A model generated the notes under the pieces. The model was not told the DNA's origin. It saw nothing but the letters and a program-made list of their open reading frames with translations, and did no database searches. A program made the position numbers and the translations under genes. Positions 43,715 through 55,429 of a stretch of 64,000 bases of DNA are shown piece by piece. Each line of letters opens with the position of its first letter. Position 1 is the first letter of the stretch. Origin of the DNA: Pyrocephalus nanus (taxonomy: Eukaryota > Chordata > Aves > Passeriformes > Tyrannidae); assembly GCA_038380795.1 (NCBI GenBank), contig CM076279.1, positions 3,921,001 to 3,985,000 of the forward strand, written 5' to 3'.

Positions 43715-45920
43715 AGCCGTGCTGGGGAACGTCGGAAGGAATTCCATTAACTTTTCGGCGCGTGTTCTGGGCCAGCTGAGCTTAGAGCCTGGTCTTCGGT
43801 CTTTGTTAGGGCTGAAGTGGAGTAAATTGCTGAGTTTTTATTTTCTCTGTTTTCTAAGCAGCAAATAGCCCCACTGAGTCCTTTTATGGGCCCTGCTTTC
43901 CCAACTGTGAGAGTCTGGAAACTGTAAGGACATCCACTAGTATCCAGATTCCACAATTAATAATGCATTCCCATAGTGGAGGGGGAATGCTGTGGTTGCC
44001 AGCAAGGGCTGGCGATCCTGCGTGTCAAAAGGTGGATTGTGGAGCTCCAAAGGCAGCTCCAGCACCTCAGGGCCGTGGATAATGAACAAAATGGATGCTC
44101 AGGTCTGGGATCAGCCAAGTCCATTCCTAAATCCTGGGACTAAAGCTCATGCTGACATGCTGTTCTAAGCAAAGATCATTGTCTGAGCTTAGGCTTGGTT
44201 TAGGTAAAATCATGCTATGCAAAAAACCAAACAAGTGCAGTGAGTGATGGTTTGTTGGGGCCCTGAAGGTGATTAGAAAATTCCTTCTTTCCTTCAGTGA
44301 CCCTTAAACGAGGCAGCATTGCTGGGTGTCTGGGAGAGCAGGTGAGAAGGGAGAAACCTCTCTGGGAAATGGGGACACTGATGTCACAGTCTGGCCACCT
44401 CAGTGCTTGAATGGAGGTTTTTCACTTTGCTACCAAAAGCTGTTTGCATTTGAGCCAAGTTTGTATTAAACCTGGTCAGGAGGAGGCAGAGCAGATGTTA
44501 CCACGCTGTGGTGTTCAGGCTGCGTTTTGCAACAGGTAGATTTCCTGGCACTGGAGCTTGACAGCCTGGTTTGCAAAATTACTCAGGTGGATCCTGCCTG
44601 CTCTTACACGTCCTCTGCCATTGTTGAAAAATGAGCAGTATCAGCACAGCTGGCCCGTTCTCTTTGGTTTCTGTGTGCGTGTCATCAGGTGTAAGTGCCT
44701 GTTCTCCAGTGGCAGGTCTTGATGGTTAAACCTCCTTAGTAGCAGTAAGAACCAGTGAAATGGTGGAAGTCTCTAATAATAGGAAATATGGCTGAGAAAG
44801 AGCCTGGTGGGTCGTCCAGGCTGTGTGTCTGCCTGGTGTGCTGAGCAGGGAGCTGCTCTGCTGCTGAACCCCTCACAGCCTGCCTGCCCAGCAGCACAAC
44901 GCACCCCCAGAGGGTTGGTTTTGTTCTGGACAGGTAGGGATGTCTGGAGTCTTCCAGCTATCCCTGTTTGTGCTGAGTTTTGCTAAAACACACCTACAGC
45001 TGAAATCACTGGATGTTTGCCCCTGGCTTTGTGACAAGCCAAAATGGGTCTGGTCCTGGAAAAGGAAGGGTTTTTAAGCAGACCTCAGCCAAAGCCCGTG
45101 GAAGTTGTGGACTTTGTTGTGGTTTGGGTGAAGCCTTCTCACAGGATAGCACCGGCAGGTCCGTCCTCGGTGTGCCTCCTGTGGGTTTTGTTGTCAGTTG
45201 TGGGATTGAGGAGCGTCTTTTATCCTCGCTGGAGATGCACAAACAGTACAGGTACTGCTGGGAGGCAGAGGAGCTGCTTGCTGGGGCCTCACGCTGGGAC
45301 AGGGCCTGCCTGGCTGCCCGGGAGGAGGCAGGGCCAGTGGCGCCAGTGAGCACAGCCCAACCTGCCCTGTCCCACTGAGTCCTGCCTGCAGCCACTCCTT
45401 TGAAGCCAGGCAGGAATGGGACATCATCAGCCCTGGGAATGGCCTGTGGTGTGTTGGTCAGCACCGGATTCCTTCTAAAGCCGAGTGCCTGGCGGGAGCG
45501 TTGCATTCCCGCGGGTCAGGGGTACAGGAACAAGTCTGGAGCAAAGGGACTGTCTTAAAGGGTTGAACATTTCACCCCACTGAAGGACAGTTGTAGCAGT
45601 AGACACCTGGAGCCCAGTGGGTCTGTGCTGACACCTGATAGAACAAAATATTTGAAATGCAGCAAAATGTATCATCATTGGATAGGGAGCATGGGAGTGG
45701 ATCTGTGGCATCTTGTGATTTCGGTAAATGGCAATCTGCCTATCATTATCACATGAGTGTTGCACAGGGATTCCTCAGAAAACTTGAGGAATCTTGATGC
45801 TACAGCTTATGGGTGACTTTCTCAGACACTGCAGTATCATCTTGCTGACTTCTTGAAGCTGATAAGTATCGATTGTATTTCAGTGCATGTGTGTTAAAGA
45901 CAGAAGAAGCGGCAAGGCTG
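43715..45920. other. Non-coding stretch
   Basis: No gene recognised. 44070-44280 and 44640-44800 are unremarkable mixed sequence. The 166-codon minus-strand frame 45006-45506 lies opposite a 121-codon plus-strand frame and carries no domain. Confidence 0.5.
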
Positions 45921-45926
45921 GAGATG

Positions 45927-45945
45927 TGACTCAGGTCATGAGTCA
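45927..45945. promoter_or_regulatory. Paired AP-1 heptamers
   Basis: TGACTCA (45927-45933) and TGAGTCA (45939-45945), five bases between them. Both match the AP-1/TRE consensus exactly. Binding is inferred. Confidence 0.45.
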
Positions 45946-45949
45946 GAGG

Positions 45950-47600
45950 AACAGTGGGATTTTTAATTAGGTCTGCTCATTTTCTTTAAGGCTGACAGTA
46001 CATCTGAGAATTTGACATTTATTTATGAATGCATTCCAGATTTGCACACTGCATATCCAAACGGAGGACAAGCCTAGGGAGGGGTGGGGTAGCGTGCGTA
46101 GATACTGTATCTGACTTGCCCTCCTGCCCGCAAGTGAAATTCTTTCCATCTGAGTCCTGCTGAGGTGGTGCTGGGTGAAACAGCCCTTGCCAGAAGATTG
46201 TCTTGTCCCTGCTCCTGCCCCTGAGCCAACCAAAAAGGTTTGCTTTGTTTTCATCTCCTTCTGCCTCCTCTCTGGCATCCCCTCTGCCCCTGAGGATGGT
46301 GCCTCCCCTCTGCTGGTCTCACCAGGGTGGGGATCTTGTCATCTCGCCTGCCTGCTTTTTCTTTCCATTTGTGCTGTTGGAATGGGTCCATCTCCATCCC
46401 AGTTGTCTGTCTTTGCCACCTTGACCCTCAGCGTCTCCTGACACAACTCCTTTACTTCCCAATTGTGTCCGTGTGTCGTTCTTGGGGAGCAGAAGGCTGG
46501 GGAAGCAGTCCCTGCTCACAGCCCTCCCCGGGCTCCTGCTCCCCGGCTCTGTGCTACAAGGTGTAGGTACAGCAGTTGCATCTCAGGGCAGAGTTCCTGA
46601 CTAAGACGTTGCTGATGCACAGGCAGAAAGCAGGAGTGACTCCTGTCCCCATCCTATGCTGACTCTGCGAGCTGACAGCGGTGGGAAGCAGTAAAGGCAG
46701 CAAAAAACACATCCTCGTGGCTCCTGAAGGGAGAGGCTTGAGTCTGAACTCAGGTGGTGCTTAGATCTAGTGAGTAAGAGGCAGTGTTTGAAGATGGCAA
46801 TCACTTTGATGGCCTTATCTGCTCTTTGAAGCCAAGGAGCCACTCCCTGCCCCAAACACACGTGATAAGCTCCAGCAGATTCTGTGGATCTTCTCTGCAG
46901 AGATGAGGGGCTGAGTTGACTCAGCTGGGCCGGCAGCCTGTGACTGAGTGTGGGTGTGCTGGGTTTTCCCACATCCACGCCGAGTGCCCAGCGTTGGCAC
47001 GGAGTGGCAGGGCTGGCATCTGCCTGAGGGGCTGCCCAGCACTCCCAGGCTGGGCCTGCCTGATTTCAATGCCACAAGAGGCGGCATTCCCACCTCGGGC
47101 TGCTGCCACCCCTCCCTGGCACCGCAAAAGCCATTGCCAGGTTCTCAGGGATCCTCATTCAGACCCCAAGGGGTCAGTAACTCAGGGGGATGTTTCTTCA
47201 GGATGGTTGCAGGTATCACACGTGGCTTTCAGGAGCCTGTGGCTGTGGCAGGGCTTTGCCCTCTGTGGGGTCTCCAGATCTGGCTTGGGGTAAGAACACT
47301 GAGCTTGTGGGGTTCCTGTGGGTGGTACATGGGGAAGTGATACAGAGCTGGGATGCAGCCAGGCAGCCAAAAATATCAGGAGGAGAGCAAAATTATTTAC
47401 AAAGCAACTGAATATTTTCCCTCCCTCCCCCTCACATTTTTAAAGAAGCTTCTTTTACCACTAAGAATTTCATCCTAAAGAAAATTGGCAAGTGTCTGAG
47501 AGGCAGAGGTGCATCTCCACCACAATATTTAATAACAATGTACTAGGAGTCCTAATGGGAGTAGATAGTGCTTTGTGACCCAAAGAATGTACATTCCACC
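45950..47600. other. Non-coding stretch
   Basis: No gene recognised. A TGACTCAGC AP-1/Maf half-site lies at 46917-46925 inside GCTGAGTTGACTCAGC, a near-palindrome. Overlapping frames of up to 130 codons at 46916-47340 run on both strands with no domain. Confidence 0.5.
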
Positions 47601-47601
47601 T

Positions 47602-47647
47602 TGAGGGAGGGGAAAAAAAAAGATAAAGAGGAAGAGAAAAAAGGAGT
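47602..47647 (+). repeat. Homopurine tract
   Basis: About 46 nt almost entirely A and G on the plus strand with few interruptions. Such tracts can form triplex DNA. A second, 48279-48318, is nearby. Confidence 0.7.
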
Positions 47648-47974
47648 TATGTTTGTAAATGCTGATTTGAAGCCAAAGGATTTCATGTCAAACGTCTCTT
47701 GGATCCCTGCAGTCACTGCAAGAAACACATAGAAGATTTGAGCACAAATAGCTCCAAGTGTTGAAATTCAACCCATTTGGGGTCAAGAAGCCAGTGGGGA
47801 AATGCTGTCTTTGTGAAAAGACGGTCGAAGCTGGTTTAGAGCAGATAGGGAGAATGGAATGGCTTGAAGCTACAAAGCAAAGTTGTCAAAGCGTGTTTCA
47901 CTTACCAGGCTAAATCACAGCCTGATTCAGCTCTTAGGAAAAGTTCTGGAGGCGCTTCCATCGATTTCCAGGAG

Positions 47975-48007
47975 TGCTGAGTCACCAGCAGCTGCTGAGT
48001 CACCAGC
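47975..48007 (+). promoter_or_regulatory. Duplicated AP-1/Maf-type site
   Basis: TGCTGAGTCACCAGC occurs at 47975-47989 and identically at 47993-48007 (18-bp spacing). TGCTGAGTCA is the left half plus core of the T-type Maf recognition element. An exact duplicate may be a small tandem duplication or a functional homotypic pair. Confidence 0.45.
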
Positions 48008-48009
48008 CC

Positions 48010-49555
48010 CGAGCGCCAGGCAAGGACTGTCAGAGCCCTGTGAGCAGCTCTGATTCAGCTGGGAGTACAACCTTATTTTGATGTGCAGTAGAAACCCGCT
48101 CCTGGCGTTCCCTTGCCTGCAGCAGCGCTGTGCAGGACAGAATTGCCTGACAACTGGTGAAGTGAATGTTTCTTAAAAATACTTTCTGAAATGACAAGTG
48201 CTTTTTGTCCCTGAAATATGTAGGAATTTTACGAGGTTTCCTCCTTGGCTTCCTCTTGCACCTTCTGTGACAACAGCAGAAAGGAAGGGGAAAGGAAACG
48301 AAAGGGGGAAAAGCAGCTTCTTAAAAGAACTAGGAGTGAACTTACACTGGTAAAAGCCAACTTGCTGTATAACGAGGACATTTCAGAAAGCTGAAATTGG
48401 TTATGTTTTTGGGGGTGTCTCCTCTGTGCTGTTGCAGTTCAGAACAACGGCGGATGCGCTCAGCGCTTGTTTGGGACACTCTGAGGGCTGTTTGTGAGTC
48501 CATCAACAGCAGTTGCTGCCCCTGGAGAAGCTAATGCAGGTGGCATCAGAATGGTGGTACCTGCAGAGGTGGGTTAGGGACAGGCTCACTGCAGTGTCCG
48601 TGGGAAGCTCAGAACCGCAGGGCTGCTCTGCAGGACCGGCCTCTGTGGGGTCTGGCGAGAGGAAGCGCCAAACAAAACAAAGAGTGCTTGAGGTTAAAAA
48701 GCTCAAAGCGTGTCAGCATCACAAACCCCAATCTCTGCATCTGCTTCTGCTGTTCCAAAGTCATGACAGAGAGCAGCAAACAGCGGGAGGTCACGGAGAT
48801 AAGCGGGACCCGGCTGACTCAACGCCGCGTCTGCTGGAGGAGCTCTTGCCCAGCGCCAGCACCGAGGGACAGGCTTTCCTTCCCTTGTGGCTGTGCTGCT
48901 CCAGACACAGTTACTCAACAGCCTACTGACATTTAAAGGGTTCTGATAGTAAAGCCATGGACCAGGAGTAGCCTGTGACATCGTAATGTGACACGGGAGG
49001 GGAGTCCCTGCTGGGAGACCTCACTGTGGGAGGTGGTGTGAGGTGCACGGGCAGGAGAAGATGCTGCCAGTCACAGCATCAAGCAATTACTTGGGCTGAC
49101 AGTAATCTCAGTTTGAATTGTGAAGATGTGCCTGATCCTCGCTCACTAGGGCACAAACTGCACGTGGCAGGGCTGGCCAGCAAGGGGCTGGGCCGAGTGG
49201 CAGGTTTGGTCTCATGTGAAGAGACAAGAGAGGGCAGAAAAACATGTTTATAGTCCCTGCTCTGGTACTTACGGGTAATTGATGGTATTTTTAGATGCTT
49301 TGGTACTTGCAGGTGTAAATGACAGGTTTTACATGAAATGTATGAAATTTGGGGCCTTTTCCAAGTGATGACATCAGCCCAGATGAGAACTGCCAGTGCC
49401 CAGCTGGGAGCAGGGAGCAGTTGGGAATGGCAGGTTTTGATCTGTAACTCCTCAATTTGCCCATTTCCACCTGTAGCAGTCCTGCAGCCCATCCCTGGCA
49501 TGCCCCGGGTTCTGGTATTCACATACACTGATCTCACCTGGAAATCACACCTCAA
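48010..49555. other. Non-coding stretch
   Basis: No gene recognised. A TGACTCA heptamer lies at 48815-48821. The 184-codon minus-strand frame 49079-49633 has no recognisable domain. Confidence 0.5.
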
Positions 49556-49559
49556 CATC

Positions 49560-49735
49560 TGATGTGTTTTATCTCCATTAAGCTGATGCCTATCTTGTAA
49601 TAAAATTTCCCATGGCTTATCAGCACCTGACAATTAGATGCTTTAACATCCCACTTAATGCAAAACAGATTACATCCTGGGAATTAACAAAACAATCAAA
49701 TGCCTTCGGGGGTAATGGAAGATTTTATATCGGCG
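49560..49735. promoter_or_regulatory. Candidate conserved non-coding block
   Basis: CpG-poor, TAAT-containing sequence (TCCATTAAGCTGATGCC, CTTATCAGCACCTGACAATT, GGGAATTAACAAAACAATC) ending at a TG/AC-rich patch (49738-49782). Composition only. Confidence 0.35.
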
Positions 49736-49899
49736 TGTATGTGTTTTTATAGATGTGTGTTTATACATACACACACACACGCATCCATAGTTGTGAAATC
49801 TGGAGGTGCTGATCGGCTTTCGTTGGTTTTCATGGCTCATTCTCGTGCTTGTTTTATTTTTGGGGGGAGGAATTGTGTTCTGTGATGGAAGTGCTGTGT

Positions 49900-50045
49900 A
49901 TTGACCGTCTCGAGGTGTGATGAGAGGCCGGGGGCTGGTGGGGGTGCCCAGCCCGGGGAGCGCTCCCCGCCGTGCCCAGCCGGCAACTTTGCTCCCTCTG
50001 GTGGCATCCCACGGCCTGAGCTCCGATCCCGAGCGGGGGTGGCTC
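49900..50045. promoter_or_regulatory. Short CpG-rich patch with palindrome
   Basis: About 13 CpGs in 170 bp, GC-rich. It includes a perfect 16-bp palindrome, CGGGGAGCGCTCCCCG, at 49954-49969. Too short for a standard CpG island but atypical of its surroundings. No start site recognised. Confidence 0.4.
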
Positions 50046-50049
50046 ATCC

Positions 50050-53000
50050 CACACCAGTGTCGGGGGAGGTGGTCAGAGAGGGAGGATGTGGGAGGGTTGT
50101 GATTAATGCTGGGCATAGCACTGCTGCATCTCTTCCAAATACGAGAATATCTCAGTCTGGTAGAGCTTTACAAAGGCCAGTACCACAAACCCCATTTGAC
50201 AGAGTGCTAAATAGAGGAGTTGAGTTTTTATCCATGATCATCCTGCAGGAATAAAAGCCAGGTGCTGTGAGTCCTGGCCCTGCTATTCTGTCCCAGTGGC
50301 ACATCTCAGGGCAGTAACTTGTCCTGCCCTCTGTCCTCCACCACTGATGAGCCTCTGCCGAGTCCCTGAGTGTTCCCTGATGTTCCCAAGGCTGCTGCAG
50401 GATGCGGGCTGGGCGATGGCCTGGGAGGAGATGAGGAGCCCAGAGCCACTCCTGGCCTCACCTCTGCCAGCCACAAGCGCTGCTGGCACCAGGCAGCCTC
50501 CCACATGCTCCGTGCTGCTGGAAAAAGCTCAAGTCCTGGTGAGCTCCAACTTGGTGCTGCATTTCATTTGCTGTTTTAAAGCAGTAGGTGACTGTTAGAG
50601 CCAAACAAATGCCTGGCATTTGGCTGTGCCTGAGTTTTCCTGTGGCCAGGCTGACCTTTGTGAACACTGGAGTCACAGCTATGACAGGCACCTCACTTGA
50701 GCTCTCCCTTCTGGGAGCTGGGAAGGTTTTGTAATTGCTGGAAGCCAGAAAGTCTTTCTTCAGACTTGGATTTTTCCTTAGCAACCAACTTTCCTCCTTG
50801 ATTTCTCTTCTCTTCACCTTTCCCTTCTATGTAAGTCACAGCTGATGGTTGTTCTTGAAACCACCCTCTCTTGATGCAGATGCAATCAGCAGAAATGCCG
50901 AGCAGTCACAGAGTTCAGCCCAACTCTATGAAATCACTTATAAATGTGCTTAACTTGGCTAGAACTGTTCTTGTGTTCAGTCTTAAGCATGTGCTTTAGT
51001 CTTTTGCAAGTCCTTGGCCCTCTCACAGCCGTAACTGGGTCTCACTGATTACCTGAGTAGTGGCAGGATGAGGAAAAGGCTCTCGTTGGGGTCTCTGTGA
51101 CAGTGTTTTCTGAGCCCATGCTCGGTGTCTGCTCTGATGGCAGATGAGTGCAGTTTTATTGTCCAGGGAAGGAATAGAGCATGAAATCCCCTAATGAAAT
51201 CTTCTTAGAAATGCCTGTCAAATGCTGAGTGCAAGTGAAGTGCCCGTGGCACAACTGCTGTGTGTTGTGTTGTTCTCATCACTCAGTTACTCATCAGTCT
51301 CTCCTTGGCTGTTTCTCTACCAAGAGAAACTTGGGCCTTACCAAGTGTCCATCTTGCTCAAATGTTAAGAAATAATTAAAAAAAAACCCCAACAAACAAA
51401 AAAATCCCCCAAATCAAAGATAGCATCATCAAGTTATGAGATGGGTTTTTAAATTTTAGTCTTTAATTGGGATTTGCTGTCTCTGCTTCAGGGTGTGCTT
51501 GAGATACTTACACTTTGCCTTGAAGCCAGGGGCTCTGGGCATCATGTTCTTTTTCAGTGGATACAGGATGCTCACCTAATGGCTTGACTTGAGGAATCAA
51601 AAGGGAATTATGTACTGTATTGCTTCTGTGTAGTAAATTATTGCAGAAACTGTGGTTAAGGTCTTATTTGCTAAATGAGAGGCACATAGGTACCATAAGA
51701 CACGTTTAAAACTGAATTGACACTCTGCTCACATCAGTTGTGTATTCTCTGTGTCATGCCCGTTCCTTGCTGTGTTCTGTACAGCACCCTGCACTCTGCT
51801 GTGAAATTCTCAGCACCTGCTGAAGGCAAAAAATGATAATTAGTTCTAATAGCTGTTCTGTTTCACACCTCTTCTAGCCAGCCAAGGCAAATCACGAGGA
51901 GATGTCACCAAAGCAAATAATCTCCTCAGTGCCAAAGGGCCTAGCGCAGTTCCAGCACACAGCACCAGGGTTTGCCAGGACAGACGTGCTGAGGTTCTGG
52001 AGCTTTGTGTTATCTGTTCCCAGTTTATGACCTGCTCTGGTTCTGAGCCTTGCTCGTGCTCAGGGCTCTGCCACACGGGTGAGTTACTGCAGCGTTACAG
52101 GCTCCTGCATGTCAGGTTCTTCCCCACAGTTGCCTCGCTCGTGCTCCTGCCCCAGTAACAGCAGAGCAGCTCTTCCCCTTTCTTGTGGAAGGGGAAACTG
52201 CTTTGTCTTACTTTGCGTTTGCCAAGTGGGTCGAGAAAGCACAAAGACAGTTATTTACAGAGTAGCTGATAACCTGTTAACTGGCGTTATTATCCCTGTC
52301 CCTGAAGTCACTTCACGTGTTGTGGTCATGCTCGTCATTTAGGATGTGAACTCCGTACCAGGCAGGCAAACACTTCATGGATCTCCTCGGTACCTTCAGA
52401 GCAGAAGGAACCGTCTCCGTTGGGTGAGTGTAACAGATGTGCCTGGGGCTCTTCAAGCTGGGGCAAGATATCACAGGCAGAAAAGAATCAGCACAGGAAT
52501 ATTAACAATACATTATTTTGCTGCTGCAGTTTTCCCATATGATTACAAGTGATGAGTGCTCCGTGGGAGTGAGGGAAAGGAAGATGAGGCCCGTGCCGAT
52601 AGGCCAGGCTCAGTTGTTCACAGTCAGGCACCACTTTTACTGCTGGTTCATTTGTTTGCTCTTACACTGCTGTGTTCTGTCCTGGAGGCTAACCACACAT
52701 CATATATATTTAAAAGAACAGTAGCACACAACTGGTATAGATCTTAGGGTTTCTTTCCCGAAACATTATGATATTCCTGCTGAGAATATGAAGATAAAGG
52801 CTTTAATCCTTGGGAACAAAAGGGCGTGAGTAATTCCATTTCATTGCATGACCTGGAATCTCCACCCATATAAATACATCAAAGAGTAGCTGTGATTTCA
52901 CTCTCTGACACCCATGGGTTGAGGTTCTCACCCTGGGAAGCAAACAGCTCCTGTGGCTGGGCTGGACAGTGCCCACGAGGCTGGGTAACAGGGATGTTTG

Positions 53001-53125
53001 CAGCATTCTTTGATCTTCCTACTGGACCAGAATTATTCACATCTCCCCAATGTTGCTGAAAACTTCTCCAAGCACTCAAGGCAATTATTTTTAAATGTAA
53101 GTGTGTTTTGGGCCAAGTCCATGAA
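50050..53125. other. Non-coding stretch
   Basis: No gene recognised. An A-rich low-complexity piece lies at 51368-51420. 52240-52340 and 52480-52560 have a conserved-DNA texture. Open frames near 50296-50598 and 52079-52342 are short and lack domains. Confidence 0.5.
50255..50345. mobile_element. MIR/CORE-SINE-like relic
   Basis: GTGAGTCCTGGCCCTGCTA, CAGTGGCACATCTCAGGGC, then AGTAACTTGTCCTGCCCTC follows MIR-type order (CTGGCTCTGCCACT, TGTGACCTTGGGC, AAGTCACTTAACCTCTCTG). Diverged. Confidence 0.35.
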
Positions 53126-53128
53126 TCC

Positions 53129-53148
53129 TGACTCATGACTGACTCAGC
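53129..53148 (+). promoter_or_regulatory. Paired AP-1/Maf half-sites
   Basis: TGACTCA at 53129-53135 and TGACTCAGC at 53140-53148. Both are exact AP-1 heptamers; the second is a Maf half-element. Third close pair in 7.2 kb. Confidence 0.45.
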
Positions 53149-53149
53149 C

Positions 53150-54195
53150 CTTACTTAAGCAAAACTCCACTTGGTTTCATTACAGCTGGGGGCAGGACTC
53201 TGGCATTTTGGCCCCTGCCAGTGGGAGCTGGCTGCAAGAGCCTGGTGCCAGCCCCTGGAGCTGATGCCCTTCCACAGCTCCAGCACCTGCCAGTGCACTG
53301 AAGCCCTCTGCACCTCTCTGATGATTCTTGATTCTGTCCACTGCTAAAAACACCCATCCTGCCTGCCCTGCCCAAGCCCCCACGTGGGTGATGGAGAGCC
53401 ACGTGTGGACTGACAGTGCTCAGAGCTAATCCTGCCAACCTGCAGGAACTTCTGTGCCCCACGTTAGCCAGGAGCTCAGACTAGATGGCTGTGGTAGCCC
53501 CACCATCTGGCTGAAAACTGTTGCACTGCAGATTGGCTGGAGCTCACTGGAGTGTTTAATTTTGCTATAAATTGATTTCGAACCCAGTCAGCTCAGCATT
53601 GCTTGTGAGAGGCCAGGATAGTTCAGGTAAGGAGAGAAACTGGATGATGTGAGTGCTGGGAAGAGTGATCTACAACACCCAGGCAGGCCAAGTCCAGCTG
53701 GTGCAGCTGAGCTGGGCTGGATCTGAGCTGCTGTGGGTGCCCCGTTCCCAGCACTCCTGGCTCCAGGCGAGGCTCCAGCGCTGGTCCTGACCTGGCTCCC
53801 TGCACTCCTGACTGCAGGAGTCAGCTCAGGTCCCGCCAGCCTTATTAGCTCTGGCTCAGAGCCGGCGATTCCTATTCAAGCTGGCTCCCTGCAACGTGCC
53901 TGGATGTCTGGGCCGTGCACATCCCGGCATGGGAGTGGTGTCCCAGCGTCAGGAATGTGGGACAGAGACGCTCTGGCTGCCTGCTGAGAGCAGCACGGTC
54001 ACATTCACACAAACCAAGAGGCTCTGCTGAAGCGAGCTGGCCTGCCTGGAGGCAGCCCAAGTGTCTGTGTCCTGGCATGGATAATCCAGAAGTCACCCAA
54101 GGGAGACTGAGAGTGAGAAAATAGTAATAAACCATCTTGAAGTGTCCCCACTGCCCAGCGCTCCCAGGAGAGCCCGTTAAAAACCAACCATTATC
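53150..54195. other. Non-coding stretch
   Basis: No gene recognised. ACTAGATGGCTGTGG near 53480 faintly resembles a CR1 3' end but cannot be extended. Confidence 0.5.
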
Positions 54196-54199
54196 TGCT

Positions 54200-54700
54200 T
54201 AGCAAGTGTGACTGCCAATGTGTGGCTAAATCAGCCAAAAAACTTCAATGGAAATGTTACTTATTTATGTGTCATTTAAGATAAAGCCTCTGTGTTTTGC
54301 ATGGCTGCACCTTGACAAATGTCCTGACTGGTTTCATTCCTAACTACAGCTAGAAATAACAGAGCTGCTGTGCATGTTCCCATCACTTGTGTTACTTAGA
54401 TTTTTGGCCTCAGAGGAGGAAGCATTTGCAGGGTTGGACTCAGTGCATTGGCCTGTCAGCTGCTGCTGCACCCTTTGGTGCCCCTAACTATTTCTTTCAT
54501 CAAACTAAACAGGTTTGCTCTCCAGTTTGAGTAACTTACTGTTGTCTTTTGTAATGCTGCGTTGATAGGCTTTGAAGATGCATTTTCTGCCAACATAAAC
54601 ACTTTCTTGACTGTACTAGAAATGAGTCCTTGCTTGCATTAGTTTGCTGTGAATGTTACAAAGGCTATAAAATAATCATAAGTAGATGTCCTTGTCTGAA
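54200..54700. promoter_or_regulatory. Candidate conserved non-coding block
   Basis: AT-leaning, CpG-poor (one CpG noted), with words such as ACTTATTTATGTGTCATTT, GCTGCGTTGATAGGC, GCATTAGTTTGCTGTG and AAAATAATCATAAGTAG. No tandem repeat. Composition only. Confidence 0.35.
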
Positions 54701-54704
54701 TCTC

Positions 54705-55380
54705 CTTTAGACTCCTCCAAAGCTTCCACAATAATGAGTAAATGAGGGTCTCCTCTCAGCAGGCAAGGGTTTTTCCTTCCCCCCCCCTTTATTGTTTCTT
54801 TTTTTTTATTTTTTCTCTGTCCTTGTTTGAAAAGAGGAGAACTGGAAGCTAAAGCCCAAGCAGCAACTGTATTCAAATATAGACAAGTCTTTGAAGAAAG
54901 GTTTTAAATATCTTGTCTTCACATTCACATCAAATACACAGTTTGGGCTCTGTGGTTGTGCAAAAATACAGAAATTACTAGTAGAGTCACCAAGATCTAA
55001 GTCAAGGCTGGGGAAGGCTGGTGAGTAAGGAAATCCTTCAACATTTGCACCTTTGTGTTCACATTCTTATGACTTGAATTCAAATCTGCCCCACACTGAA
55101 GAGCCTGGAAACAAGATCTTCAGGTCTTTCCTAGTTGTAATGAGAACACACCCAGACAGAGTACATGAGGAGAATTAAAAAGGCAAGAGATTTGCAAAAC
55201 CTCTTAAAACAGCAAGCTCCTTAATTTTCCTTTAGAATTCAAAGGAGCCATCAGCCAAAATATTTCAGGACTGGAGCAGCTAAGCCCCAGCAGAGTGCTT
55301 GGCTGGCTTGGTTTGCTCAGGCTTATCTGAATTTTGTCCTGTAAAAGCGTGAATTATTGACTCTCCTCTCTTCTCTGCTT
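54705..55380. other. Non-coding stretch
   Basis: A C run (about 54779-54788) precedes a T-rich tract up to about 54820. The rest is unremarkable and leads into a pyrimidine-rich acceptor at 55385. No gene recognised. Confidence 0.5.
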
Positions 55381-55385
55381 TACAG

Positions 55386-55424
55386 TCCTCAGGTACCTGG
55401 AGGGCATCCCAGAAAAACAGGAGG
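55386..55424 (+). other. Exon-like 39-nt segment
   Basis: Branch-point-like TTGAC, a long pyrimidine tract (CTCTCCTCTCTTCTCTGC) ending TTTACAG at 55385, and the donor AGG-GTGAGC (from 55425) bracket 39 nt. At least two frames are open (words SSGTWRASQKNRR; RYLEGIPEKQEG). Splice signals are good but length is small and there is no family match. Could be a microexon or a decoy. Confidence 0.18.
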
Positions 55425-55429
55425 GTGAG

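Noticed and set aside
45006..45506. 166-codon minus-strand frame opposite a 121-codon plus-strand frame
   Set aside because: Both-strand openness reflects low stop density of GC-rich sequence, not coding.
49079..49633. 184-codon minus-strand open frame
   Set aside because: No domain or splice support; it overlaps a conserved-looking non-coding block.
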